Virus record (IMG/VR): IMGVR_UViG_3300037635_002403
Location: 1-26,059 of that record
Origin: a virus
Reading direction: 5' to 3' (one strand)
Length of the DNA stretch: 26,059 nt
Below are positions 7,226 through 15,036 of this stretch, one piece after another. Positions within the stretch are counted from its first letter, which is position 1. Every line of letters starts with the position of its first letter. Both the position numbers and the translations under genes were made by a program. The notes under the pieces are model-generated. The model did no database searches. It worked only from the letters and a program-made list of their open reading frames with translations, and had not been told where the DNA came from.

Positions 7226-8080
7226 GTGTCTAAACTAGATAGACATATTTATAAAACTTCAGAAGTAGTGATTGGTGGCTGTCTGGCCACCTTTCTTTTT
7301 GCTTATTATACGGGCAAGAAGGTAGCGTTTGTGGAAGCACAGCCACCTTTCCTATTTGATGAAGTAGCTGGTAACGCAATTCCGGGGATTGAGCCAAACT
7401 TCGGACATACCTTCCCAGCCGTACAAGTGTGGGAATATTTGCTATTTGCTCTGGGAATGAATGGGCAAATAATTGGCTCTGACTTGAATCGCTCTATTCG
7501 TGTGGATGATGGTATGTTAAAGATCACCACAGAGTATTCAAGGATGACAAGAGTGGAATTTGAAAAGCTATGGGTGTTTGACCCCCGGCAGGTCAAGGGC
7601 CTGCCTCCAGCAAGAAAGATTAAGAAGAATCTTAACAGAGTGATTGACTGGGTGAATGTCAAGAAAGGCAGCAACCACACCCACACATTCCACCAGAATG
7701 AAGATAAGTTTATGAACAAAGTGTGGTGGTATAACTCTCCACGTTTTGATAACAGTAATCTTAAAGACTGTGTGGTCGAGTCGTATCTTACCGACGAGCA
7801 AGTAAGAGACTTTGACTATTCAGAAACCATCGTGCGTATGGCACTCGAAGAGCTGTACAAAGACAAGGAAATTACAAAATACCCTAGACTAGACCACGCA
7901 GAACGTGTTATAATAGAGGACATTGATTATGTTTTCGACACACAGGAAAATGTAGAGCACGTAAGGCCCGATGCAGACTACATTATTGATCAATGGAAAT
8001 CTGAAGAGGTCAGTCCATATGTCAAGTTTTTTCCATCTAGCAGGTATAGTTCCGGTCGCATCACCGCCGACAGGGTATAA
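7226..8080 (+). CDS. Rossmann-like protein with degenerate dinucleotide-binding motif, unknown
   Basis: This 284-residue protein starts at GTG 7226 after a GGAG about eight bases away. Residues 14-37 (VVIGGCLATFLFAYYTGKKVAFVE) look like the first beta-alpha-beta unit of FAD/NAD enzymes: hydrophobic strand, glycine turn, helix, second strand ending in acidic E37. Two of the three canonical glycines are replaced (C19 and T22), so cofactor binding is doubtful. The rest has many aromatic residues (DFDYSETIVRMALEEL, PRLDHAERVIIEDIDYVF) and matches no family I can name. It overlaps the next gene by 62 nt, which suggests the two products work together. UDP-galactopyranose-mutase-like ancestry is only a possibility. 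Confidence 0.75.
   Translation: MSKLDRHIYKTSEVVIGGCLATFLFAYYTGKKVAFVEAQPPFLFDEVAGNAIPGIEPNFGHTFPAVQVWEYLLFALGMNGQIIGSDLNRSIRVDDGMLKITTEYSRMTRVEFEKLWVFDPRQVKGLPPARKIKKNLNRVIDWVNVKKGSNHTHTFHQNEDKFMNKVWWYNSPRFDNSNLKDCVVESYLTDEQVRDFDYSETIVRMALEELYKDKEITKYPRLDHAERVIIEDIDYVFDTQENVEHVRPDADYIIDQWKSEEVSPYVKFFPSSRYSSGRITADRV
7885..7914 (+). promoter_or_regulatory. Possible intragenic promoter before the nucleotidyltransferase-like gene
   Basis: TAGACT (7885-7890), an 18-bp spacer and TATAAT (7909-7914) with an extended TGT lie inside the upstream gene, about 100 bp before ATG 8019. The -10 is perfect and the -35 is moderate. Confidence 0.35.
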
Positions 8081-8870
8081 TCTGCCTTGGGACGATTGCC
8101 TGATCCCAATCGCACCTGACTATCTGGCAATTGACAATGCTATCTATCAGGCAGCAATGGCAGGCTGTGAGACAATCTGGGTTGTTGGCAATATGGAAAC
8201 CGTTCCGCTTGTAAGAAAGCGCATCGGTGATTTTATTTATGACCCAACGACAATTGGCAGCAATCCTTTTTCAAAGAATCCCGACAAGCACAGAAGACTG
8301 GTGTCAATCTATTATGTCCCGATCACGGAGTTTGAAGGACATAGGTCAAATTGTCTTCCTTGGTCCATCATCAAGGGGGCGGAATTTGCAAACGACATTA
8401 GTGGCGCAATCAGCAAGTGGACAAGACCTAAGATGTTCTGGGTCTCTTTTCCGTATGGCATCACGGAGCCAAAGCATCTTCGTGAGTTTCGAAAGAGCAT
8501 TTCGAAGGAGCAGAATACTTTTCTTCGTTATGATGAGGAAACAGTACTCGATGGCAAGCATCTTCCCTTTACATTTGGCCAAGAAGACTTAGCAAGGTTC
8601 TTAGAGCATTTTAGAGAGTATGAGAACCAAATGTCAATAAACAGTCAAGACGAGGATGAATACTTTACAGAGAAGGCCACCCTTGGTATAATAGTAAAAG
8701 AAAGCGAGATGAACATAGACAACGTTATCGACTTGTCTTGGTATCATCAGATTGACAGTTGGGACAACTATCGAAGCTTTCTATCAGATAGCGAGACTAG
8801 AGAAGTAAAGAGTCCCGGCAAAATATTTATCCACTATAAAGAGTGGAACCCTATTTCGGAGGAATTGTGA
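8019..8870 (+). CDS. Nucleotidyltransferase-like protein (sugar-nucleotide fold), unknown substrate
   Basis: The 283-residue product resembles the N-terminal half of NTP-sugar transferases: LAGIVPVA as the first strand, then LIPIAPDYLAIDNAIYQAAMAGCETIWVVGN, which mirrors the family's LLPV.kPliehaI..a..aGi..I.vV.G. A region like CLPWSIIKGAEFAND (residues 114-128) could match the later nucleotide-binding segment. The classical glycine-rich GGxGTRL loop is not present, so activity is uncertain. ATG 8019 has AGAGG upstream and sits at the expected start of the fold, even though it overlaps the previous gene by 62 nt. A sigma70-type promoter and an in-frame ATG (8709) lie within its last quarter. 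Confidence 0.7.
   Translation: MSSFFHLAGIVPVASPPTGYNLPWDDCLIPIAPDYLAIDNAIYQAAMAGCETIWVVGNMETVPLVRKRIGDFIYDPTTIGSNPFSKNPDKHRRLVSIYYVPITEFEGHRSNCLPWSIIKGAEFANDISGAISKWTRPKMFWVSFPYGITEPKHLREFRKSISKEQNTFLRYDEETVLDGKHLPFTFGQEDLARFLEHFREYENQMSINSQDEDEYFTEKATLGIIVKESEMNIDNVIDLSWYHQIDSWDNYRSFLSDSETREVKSPGKIFIHYKEWNPISEEL
8664..8692 (+). promoter_or_regulatory. Intragenic sigma70-type promoter upstream of zinc-ribbon and polymerase genes
   Basis: TTTACA (8664-8669), exactly 17 bp, then TATAAT (8687-8692) preceded by TGG (extended -10). It lies inside the nucleotidyltransferase-like gene, about 170 bp before the zinc-ribbon start, and could supply separate transcription of the polymerase. Confidence 0.5.
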
Positions 8871-9292
8871 AGACTTGGAACGAACCCGGACGTGGCCGCA
8901 AGGGCTGCCCAAAGTGTGGTATTTATATCGGTGTTAGGTCTATGAAGTGCCAGTGTGGCTTTTCTTGGATCATTGAGCCACGTAAGCCAGCGCCAAAGAA
9001 GAAGGTTGCGGCTACACAAGAGTCCGGCTCTAGCGGCGAAGGCTCAGGTCTTAGCCTTATTCACGCACCTCCCGGCTTCTGTCCGGTCGAACTTAAGGGC
9101 CTTGAGACAGAGCAGGTCCGTCAGTGGCTCAAGGAGCTAGTGAAGTTCCACCTCGCAAACAAGCAGCTGCTTAAGCCTTACGCAGCAAAATACTATGGTC
9201 GCCTGTTTTACGGAGTCTTTACAGACGAGTACTTTGAACTGTCGCAGAAAATTGATACAATGGCTGTGGAGGTAGGTCTATATGTCGACTGA
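8867..9292 (+). CDS. Zinc-ribbon protein of unknown function, upstream of the polymerase
   Basis: The 141-residue protein starts at GTG 8867 (GGAGG at 8858-8862), overlapping the previous stop; an in-frame GTG at 8843 would lack that RBS. Residues 13-32 hold a zinc ribbon, C14-x-x-C17 and C28-x-C30. A low-complexity linker rich in K, A, S and G follows (about 39-62), then a helical C-terminal domain (about 65-141, with ELKGLETEQVRQWLKELVKFHL). A DNA- or RNA-binding role is suggested by the ribbon only. It overlaps the DNA polymerase gene by 11 nt, so coupling to polymerase synthesis is likely. Confidence 0.72.
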   Translation: MKTWNEPGRGRKGCPKCGIYIGVRSMKCQCGFSWIIEPRKPAPKKKVAATQESGSSGEGSGLSLIHAPPGFCPVELKGLETEQVRQWLKELVKFHLANKQLLKPYAAKYYGRLFYGVFTDEYFELSQKIDTMAVEVGLYVD

Positions 9293-12200
9293 AAGAACAC
9301 AACCAACAATCCCATTCGTGGGACTTCACGCACACAGCGTAGCAGGATCGATCTTCGATGCGCTAGGCTACCCAAGCGCCCATATGGATTTCGCATATGA
9401 AAACGGTATGAACGCGCTAGCTCTGACCGACCACGGAAATCAAAATGGTTTGGCACATCAGGTTCTCCACGCCAAGAAGATGATGGAGGCTGGCAAGGAG
9501 TTCAAGCCCATCTTCGGATGCGAAGCTTACTTTATTCCTTCACACGAAGAGTGGAAGACTGATTACGAAGAAGTAATGGCCGACAAGAAGAAGGCACAGG
9601 CAGCCAAGCGTGCCGACACTAGCGGCGCAACTGTAGAGGACGAGAACGCCAGTAAGAAGGCGGCCAAGAGCGTCCTTAACCGACGTCGACACCTTATCCT
9701 TCTGGCGCAGAATCAAACTGGTCTTGAGAACTTGTTCAAGCTGGTTTCCGATTCATACCGAGACGAAAACTTCTACCGCTATCCTCGCGTTGATTATAAG
9801 ATGCTACAGGAGCACTCTGAAGGCATCATCGCGGCCTCCGCTTGTTTGGGTGGGGTCTACGCTGGATGTTTGTGGGAGAACCGCGAGGAGGGCGATGAGG
9901 CTGTCCTAGCGGCTATGCGACAGGTCACCGAGCGTATGATCTCTATCTTTGGAGATCGGTGGTATGGTGAGCTACAGTGGAACAACGTGCCAGAGCAGCA
10001 TCAGCTAAACAAGTTTATTATTCAGATGCACGAAGAGTACGGTATTAAGCTTATTTCTACTGCAGACTCTCACTACCCTTCGAAGGAGGCTTGGAAGGAT
10101 CGCGAGCTTTACAAGCGTCTAGGCTGGCTAGGAAAGGGTCGCCCACAATGGGCAGACGAGACAGAGCTCCCTGAGAACGTCGACGAGATCGGCTATGAGC
10201 TTTACCCAAAGAATGGCGACGAGATGTGGGCGGCATACCAGAAGTACTCTGCCGAATGCGACACAGAGTATGATGATGAGCTAGTGATGAATTCCATCAC
10301 AGAGACTTACAGCATTGCCCACGACCGTATCGAAACATTCACGCCTGATAATACAGTCAAGCTCCCCTCTTTCGTTGTCCCGGCAGGCGAGACCGAAGAT
10401 AGCGCACTAGAGAAGTTCTGTATGGAAGGTCTCCGCGCAAAGAATCTACACACCAACAACGAGTACACAGAGCGTCTTCGTTACGAGCTTGGCGTTATCT
10501 CTAGCCGTGGATTCTCAAAGTACTTCTTGACTATGAATGAGATCGTAAAGATTGCAAACGAGAGTATGATCACAGGTCCGGGTCGCGGTTCTGCAGCTGG
10601 CTCGCTTGTTGCATATGCCCTTGACATCACGCAGGTCGACCCGATCAAGTACGGCCTACTCTTCTCCCGGTTCCTTCGCACAGATGCAAAGGACTACCCA
10701 GATATTGACTTTGACGTTTCTGACGCAATGGGTATCAAGGATATTCTTATTGAGCGCTGGGGCGACAATGTAGTTGCTCCAATCTCAAACTGGAATACTT
10801 TGCAGCTCAAGTCACTAATTAAGGACATCTCTAAGTTGTATGGCATCCCTTACACAGAGGTAAACAAGGTCACAGGCGTGATGATGCAGGAGGCCACGCC
10901 CCTCGCAAAGAAGAAGCACGGCATCAAGGCTGGTATCTACGCCCCGACTTTTGAAGAGGTAAAGGAGTTCTCTACTTCTCTACAAAGCTTCTTGAGTAAG
11001 TACCCAGATGTCGCACACCATATCGACGCACTATATGGGCAGGTTCGCTCTTGTTCACGTCACGCTGGTGGTGTTGTTATCGGTGAAGATCTTGATCGCC
11101 GTATGCCACTTATCTCTTCTAAATCCGTTCGACAGACTCCTTGGTCGGAGGGCCAGAACGTCCGTCACTTGGAGCCGATGGGTTTCATTAAGTACGATCT
11201 CTTGGGCCTAGCAACACTTCGTATGTTCGAGGGAGCTATCACAAACATCTTGAAGCGCCGTCACGGTATTCAAGAGCCAACGTTCCAAGACATTCGTAAG
11301 TTCTACGATGAGAACTTGCACCCTGATGTGCTCGACCTAAACGATAGCAAAGTATACCGTAATGTCTTCCAGAAGGGCAACTGGGCTGGCATCTTCCAGT
11401 TCACAGAGCGCGGAGCGCAGGCATTGTGTCAGAGCGTCAAGCCAAAGAATATCATTGACCTTTCGGCTATCACTTCTATTTATCGTCCGGGTCCTTTGTC
11501 TGCAAACGTCGATAAGGACTTCATCAACGCCCGCCGCGCTCCGGGTATGATTACTTACTTCAACGAGAAGCATCGGGAGACCACAGAAGAGACTTATGGA
11601 TTTCTTATCTTTCAGGAGCAGATTGCTCTTCTTGCTCACCAGTTGGGTAAGAACATCTCTCTTGACGAGGGCAATTCACTTCGTAAGGTTCTAACCAAGA
11701 AGGGAACAGGCAAGACCAAGAAGGTTCTTGCTTCGCTCTATGGCCGCTTTGTTGATGGTTGTGTTGAGAAGGGAATGAAGGCTTCCGATGCCGAAGACCT
11801 CTGGCGTAAGTTTGAGTTCTTCTCTGGTTACGGTTTCAACAAGTCTCACGCTGTTTCATACTCAATCATCTCGTATCAGTGTGCTTGGCTGTTCACATAC
11901 TTCCAGCAGGAATGGCTTTGTGCATTCTTGGACAAGGAGCCAGAGACCCGAAAGGAGAAGGCAATCAATATTGCAAAGTCCTATGGCTACCACATCGAGC
12001 CTCTAAACATCAATACATCAGGCGTTTCTTGGGAAGTTAGCGAAGACGGTACATCATTTATTCAGCCGCTTACAAGTGTCAAGGGCCTAGGAGATACAGC
12101 AATCGAGCAGATTTTCAAGGGCCGACCTTTCCAGAAGGTTGAGGACTTCTTGTTCAATGAGAATATGCGATACTCCAAGCTCAACAAGAAGGCTCTAGAT

Positions 12201-12731
12201 GTGCTATGCCGCAGCGGCGCACTTAACAATCTTATGGACGATAGGTTCTCAGGCAGAAAGCACTTCTGGTCGGCTATCGCAGTTGATCGGCCTCGTAAGC
12301 CAAAGAACTTGGACGAGAATATTACGCTCTATGAACCAGAAGGCGACTTCACTAAGGAAGAGGAAATCCAGTTCTTGGTCGAGCTTACAGGCCAGTTCCC
12401 TCTGAACAGGGTGATCGATAGCCAGATTCTTGATAAGCTCGACAATATGAATGTTGTACCTATCTCTGAGCATCAGAACGGCTACGGCTTGGTCTGGTGT
12501 ATTCCAAGAAAGATTGTTGTGCGAACAACATCAACTGGCAAAGAGTACTTCCAAGTGGACGTAACCGACATAAACTCTTGCGATATTCGAATTCGATGCT
12601 GGGGAATTGACACCGGTATGGGCGATATGCTAGAACTCAACAAGCCATATATGTTGAAGCCACAGTACAATGCCCAGTGGGGCTTTTCTACACGAGGCCG
12701 TATCGGCAAGCTCTGGAAAAAGCTATCCTGA
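9282..12731 (+). CDS. dnaE: DnaE-type DNA polymerase III alpha subunit
   Basis: This 1149-residue family C polymerase is the window's only DNA polymerase. The PHP domain (about 1-270) keeps residues matching all nine metal ligands of active PHP exonucleases: H16, H18, D26, H51, E81, H137, C188, D262 and H264. The palm has the catalytic D474-x-D476 (PDIDFD) and the third aspartate D639 (KYDLLGL). The fingers region includes GYGFNKSHAVSYSIISYQCAW. The C-terminal part has the LTGQFPL segment that replaces the usual SGHPL, and an OB fold (about 1060-1149). E. coli DnaE has 1160 residues. GGAGG lies ten bases before ATG 9282. A lysine/alanine-rich insertion interrupts the PHP domain at about 100-130. 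Confidence 0.95.
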   Translation: MSTERTQPTIPFVGLHAHSVAGSIFDALGYPSAHMDFAYENGMNALALTDHGNQNGLAHQVLHAKKMMEAGKEFKPIFGCEAYFIPSHEEWKTDYEEVMADKKKAQAAKRADTSGATVEDENASKKAAKSVLNRRRHLILLAQNQTGLENLFKLVSDSYRDENFYRYPRVDYKMLQEHSEGIIAASACLGGVYAGCLWENREEGDEAVLAAMRQVTERMISIFGDRWYGELQWNNVPEQHQLNKFIIQMHEEYGIKLISTADSHYPSKEAWKDRELYKRLGWLGKGRPQWADETELPENVDEIGYELYPKNGDEMWAAYQKYSAECDTEYDDELVMNSITETYSIAHDRIETFTPDNTVKLPSFVVPAGETEDSALEKFCMEGLRAKNLHTNNEYTERLRYELGVISSRGFSKYFLTMNEIVKIANESMITGPGRGSAAGSLVAYALDITQVDPIKYGLLFSRFLRTDAKDYPDIDFDVSDAMGIKDILIERWGDNVVAPISNWNTLQLKSLIKDISKLYGIPYTEVNKVTGVMMQEATPLAKKKHGIKAGIYAPTFEEVKEFSTSLQSFLSKYPDVAHHIDALYGQVRSCSRHAGGVVIGEDLDRRMPLISSKSVRQTPWSEGQNVRHLEPMGFIKYDLLGLATLRMFEGAITNILKRRHGIQEPTFQDIRKFYDENLHPDVLDLNDSKVYRNVFQKGNWAGIFQFTERGAQALCQSVKPKNIIDLSAITSIYRPGPLSANVDKDFINARRAPGMITYFNEKHRETTEETYGFLIFQEQIALLAHQLGKNISLDEGNSLRKVLTKKGTGKTKKVLASLYGRFVDGCVEKGMKASDAEDLWRKFEFFSGYGFNKSHAVSYSIISYQCAWLFTYFQQEWLCAFLDKEPETRKEKAINIAKSYGYHIEPLNINTSGVSWEVSEDGTSFIQPLTSVKGLGDTAIEQIFKGRPFQKVEDFLFNENMRYSKLNKKALDVLCRSGALNNLMDDRFSGRKHFWSAIAVDRPRKPKNLDENITLYEPEGDFTKEEEIQFLVELTGQFPLNRVIDSQILDKLDNMNVVPISEHQNGYGLVWCIPRKIVVRTTSTGKEYFQVDVTDINSCDIRIRCWGIDTGMGDMLELNKPYMLKPQYNAQWGFSTRGRIGKLWKKLS

Positions 12732-12733
12732 GC

Positions 12734-12762
12734 TTGACTTTAAAAATTTTTACTGGTACAAT
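12734..12762 (+). promoter_or_regulatory. Sigma70-type promoter after the polymerase gene
   Basis: TTGACT (12734-12739), 17-bp AT-rich spacer, TACAAT (12757-12762) preceded by TGG. It sits in the 54-nt gap and would start transcription about 17 bp before the next ATG. Confidence 0.75.
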
Positions 12763-12785
12763 AGAAAAGTCCGTAGGAGGAACAA

Positions 12786-13223
12786 ATGGGAATTGAAGAT
12801 ACAATCGAAGTTGGGCGGATTGTCCAACTAGAAAACGGCCAGAGCAGCATTCGCTTGCGTCGTGATTTTTATGAATTGTTGGCTGGACTTGCCGACAGGT
12901 TTGCTGACGAAGGCGAAGAAGCAGACATCGAGGATGGCACAATCACCGCAGATGTGCTTACACCGTTCTTGCAGAATGCTCTCCGCGAAGTTGGCATCCT
13001 CGGCGGTCTCACAGAGCCGCAAGCTTATGACCTTGTTGGTATGTATGTCGACCTTTGCCTAAACGATGAACGCCTTCACGAAGAGCTCTCAGCGAAGAGA
13101 TTCACAGAAGTGTTGGAAGCAAGCCTTTTCGCTCTTGATTTGGACTTCTCGCTCCCAGAGAACGCAGGGCAGTCAATTCTAGACTCGCTAGCTAGCCAGA
13201 GGTTCTTTCAGCTTCTAGGCTGA
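12786..13223 (+). CDS. Acidic hypothetical protein
   Basis: This 145-residue acidic protein is not recognised. It begins with a short strand-like part (IEVGRIVQLENGQSSIRLRRDFYELLAGLADRF), followed by mostly helical sequence rich in leucine and glutamate. It has its own strong promoter (12734-12762), a GTAGGAGG RBS before ATG 12786, and a GC-rich hairpin directly after the stop, so it looks like a one-gene transcription unit. No cysteine motif, signal peptide or membrane span is present. Confidence 0.8.
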   Translation: MGIEDTIEVGRIVQLENGQSSIRLRRDFYELLAGLADRFADEGEEADIEDGTITADVLTPFLQNALREVGILGGLTEPQAYDLVGMYVDLCLNDERLHEELSAKRFTEVLEASLFALDLDFSLPENAGQSILDSLASQRFFQLLG

Positions 13224-13229
13224 CACAAA

Positions 13230-13250
13230 GCCCCCGCCTTATGGCGGGGC
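13230..13250 (+). terminator. GC-rich hairpin, probable intrinsic terminator
   Basis: CCCCGCC (13232-13238) pairs with GGCGGGG (13243-13249) around a TTAT tetraloop, with an outer G-C pair across one bulged C. ATTTATAAAA follows. The weak T tract suggests partial termination or attenuation before the next gene. Confidence 0.6.
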
Positions 13251-13269
13251 ATTTATAAAAGGTGGTATT

Positions 13270-13590
13270 ATGTTTGACGATCTTAATGATTTGGAAATTC
13301 AGTTGATCCTTGTTAGCCTTGAGGGCTCTGTTGCCAACTGGGCCGCGTGCGTGGAGGAGAAGCAATATCCGAGGGGCTTTAACGAGGAGACAGCAATTGA
13401 GACCTTGAAGATGCTCACAAATCTTGCAGACAAGTTGGCACTTCGATACCACAGACGCATTGCTGATGACGCGGCGGCCTTTGAGAAAGAGATTTTCGGT
13501 GACCTTGATCTAGACGAACTAGTATCACAGGTCTTCCCGTCTAGCTTCGGGCCACAAGGAGGGCAGAGTAATGATGACGACTGGAACTAG
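13270..13590 (+). CDS. Hypothetical protein
   Basis: The 106-residue protein, starting at ATG 13270 behind GGTGG, is not recognised. It is acidic and predicted mainly helical, with a central helix (NEETAIETLKMLTNLADKLALRYHRRIADD) and a glycine/aspartate-rich C-terminal tail. Its end overlaps the HAD gene by 20 nt, so the two are likely coupled. Confidence 0.75.
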   Translation: MFDDLNDLEIQLILVSLEGSVANWAACVEEKQYPRGFNEETAIETLKMLTNLADKLALRYHRRIADDAAAFEKEIFGDLDLDELVSQVFPSSFGPQGGQSNDDDWN

Positions 13591-14062
13591 CGTTTCGTTT
13601 GATTACGACAATACGCTCATCCGATACGAATATGTAAAGGACGAGGCAGGCAATGTCATCGATGCAGTCTACCGCGAGCCGCACCTAGGCAACATTCGCC
13701 TTATGCAGCAGTTAGCCAACGACGGCTACAGAGTTATCATTGTCACCGCAAGAGAGCAGGGCCTATCTTTTCCGAAGCACGATAAGTCCCCAAAGCCAGA
13801 AGAACTTGTCAAGGCTCTTAGGCTTCCAGTCGATGACATTTACTACACAGCCAACAGCTGCAAGATCGACACGCTTATGGAAAACAATGCCACTCTTCAC
13901 TTTGACGACTGTGAAGTACAATGCTTGGATATGCTTAAGCATAAACAAAAGACCGGCCTAGGCCCGCTTCCTATTTTGGTCGATGCCCCGAGAGGTATTA
14001 ATAACTTCCTGAAGCGCAAATTTAAGAAACTTATTGAGGAACGAAATGAAAGAAGCAGTTGA
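13571..14062 (+). CDS. HAD-superfamily phosphatase, nucleotidase-like
   Basis: The 163-residue protein carries three HAD motifs: FDYDNTL near residue 10 (nucleophile and acid/base aspartates, D-x-D-N-T), VTARE near residue 60 (motif II threonine), and FDDCE near residue 116 (acidic motif IV). Spacing and size fit the small 5'-nucleotidase and polynucleotide-phosphatase type enzymes of phages. The substrate is unknown; with the nucleotide genes around it, a (deoxy)nucleotide monophosphatase is reasonable, as is an end-repair 3' phosphatase. ATG 13574 is an alternative start one codon later. The basic C-terminus (FLKRKFKKLIEERNER) could bind nucleic acid. Confidence 0.82.
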   Translation: MMTTGTSVSFDYDNTLIRYEYVKDEAGNVIDAVYREPHLGNIRLMQQLANDGYRVIIVTAREQGLSFPKHDKSPKPEELVKALRLPVDDIYYTANSCKIDTLMENNATLHFDDCEVQCLDMLKHKQKTGLGPLPILVDAPRGINNFLKRKFKKLIEERNERSS

Positions 14063-14276
14063 CCACCCAAGCCATTATCAGAGTGGCGAATTAGATGAGG
14101 ACGGAACTTCAAAATACGAGGCCATCAAAGTTATTGAAGCTTGGGGTCTTGACTTTCATCTCGGTAATGTGGTAAAATATATTTCTAGGGCGGGAAAGAA
14201 AAGCGAAAACGCCTTAGAAGATATGCAGAAAGCAAAATGGTATCTTGACCGCTGGCTTGAAGTCAGGGGAGGATGA
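14046..14276 (+). CDS. DUF3310 family protein
   Basis: This 76-residue protein is of the small phage DUF3310 family, recognised by VDHPSHY near the N-terminus, the central YEAIKVIEAWGLDFHLGNVVKYISRAGKK, and the final KAKWYLDRWLE helix. The family is widespread in tailed phages and sits near nucleotide metabolism genes, but its activity is not established to my knowledge. ATG 14046 is chosen for its GAGGA RBS, giving a 17-nt overlap with the HAD gene. Confidence 0.88.
   Translation: MKEAVDHPSHYQSGELDEDGTSKYEAIKVIEAWGLDFHLGNVVKYISRAGKKSENALEDMQKAKWYLDRWLEVRGG
14149..14178 (+). promoter_or_regulatory. Intragenic sigma70-type promoter
   Basis: TTGACT (14149-14154), an 18-bp spacer and TAAAAT (14173-14178), with TGG before the -10, lie inside the DUF3310 gene about 180 bp before ATG 14361. 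It might add early transcription to a gene that also has a late-type motif. Confidence 0.4.
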
Positions 14277-14301
14277 AGTGAACATTTTTATGGACTTTTT
14301 A

Positions 14302-14313
14302 AACTAATTAAAA
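14302..14313 (+). promoter_or_regulatory. Candidate late-type promoter motif (copy C)
   Basis: AACTAATTAAAA fits the AACTAWTTAWWA pattern and is followed by TAG and a 7-bp hairpin. It lies 47 bp before ATG 14361, whose product carries a capsid-targeting-like N-terminus. Confidence 0.45.
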
Positions 14314-14317
14314 TAGC

Positions 14318-14340
14318 CGACATACGACGCACTTATGTCG
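14318..14340 (+). other. Leader hairpin
   Basis: CGACATA (14318-14324) pairs perfectly with TATGTCG (14334-14340) around a 9-nt loop. There is no T tract, so it is unlikely to be a terminator. It starts five bases after the copy C motif and would be the 5' end of that transcript. Confidence 0.5.
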
Positions 14341-14360
14341 CAGAAGCAAGGAGTTTTAAG

Positions 14361-15005
14361 ATGAAAACGATTATTGAGAACTGGCAGAGGTTTTTGAACG
14401 AGTCCAGCCTTTCACGTATCCACCAGCATATGACTGAACACGATACTGCTGTCATCACCGCATTCCGTGATGATCCCTTTGATGACGAAAAGTGTAGCGA
14501 TAAGAGCAATGTCTCAACTGACACGGAAATGAGCCCAAAGGAAGCCAATCTTGAGCGTAACCGGCAACTCAAGGCAGCCCTTCTCCAGATGGGTTATGGC
14601 GTGACTGCTGTTGATGGTAACTATGTTGAGAAGTATGGAACACCAGAGGCGGTTGAAGTAGGCGAGAACTCGTTCTTCGTAGTAAATCTTCAAGATGATG
14701 CTGACTTCACAAAGAACATTGTAAAGCTTGGCAAGCTATTTTGTCAGGATTCTGTTCTTATTATTCCAAAGGGCGGCAAGACAGCATACCTTCACGGAAC
14801 AAATGATGGCGACTTCCCCGGCCTTGACCAGAAGTATGATACTGGCGATTTCATTGCTGGAAAAGAAGCAGAGTTTATGACCCGTGTTGGTGGCCGACCA
14901 TTCACTTTCACGGAAGGGAAGGAGCCTGTACTTGAAACCTTGCAGGATCACAGCAAGAACTCACGTTGGGTTATCCGAAAGATTTATAACAAGATTATGG
15001 GTTAA
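14361..15005 (+). CDS. Candidate internal head protein with capsid-targeting-like N-terminus; DUF3293-like body
   Basis: The protein has 214 residues. Its start, MKTIIENWQRFLNESS, resembles the T4 capsid-targeting sequence of internal proteins (MKTYQEFIAEA). It contains L12-x-E14, the L/I-x-E site that T4-type prohead proteases cut. The body has ITAFRDD, a helix NRQLKAALLQMGYGVTAVDGNYV, ENSFFVVN and a segment FTKNIVKLGKLFCQDSVLIIPKGG. This order of elements recalls the DUF3293 family, by memory and not by search. A protein packaged and injected with DNA is the inference; the biochemical activity is unknown. The AAGGAG RBS is seven bases before ATG 14361, and its leader has a late-type motif plus hairpin. 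Confidence 0.78.
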   Translation: MKTIIENWQRFLNESSLSRIHQHMTEHDTAVITAFRDDPFDDEKCSDKSNVSTDTEMSPKEANLERNRQLKAALLQMGYGVTAVDGNYVEKYGTPEAVEVGENSFFVVNLQDDADFTKNIVKLGKLFCQDSVLIIPKGGKTAYLHGTNDGDFPGLDQKYDTGDFIAGKEAEFMTRVGGRPFTFTEGKEPVLETLQDHSKNSRWVIRKIYNKIMG

Positions 15006-15036
15006 GAACCGCTGATTTGAGATAAGGGGAAGAACA

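Noticed and set aside
7971-8080. Frameshift joining the Rossmann-like and nucleotidyltransferase-like genes
   Set aside because: Both frames read sensibly through the overlap and the second gene has its own RBS and fold start; no slippery sequence was seen.
12607-12640. TTGACA with a possible -10 in the polymerase C-terminus
   Set aside because: The -10 candidate (TAGAAC, 18-bp spacing) is poor, and a much better promoter lies about 130 bp further on.
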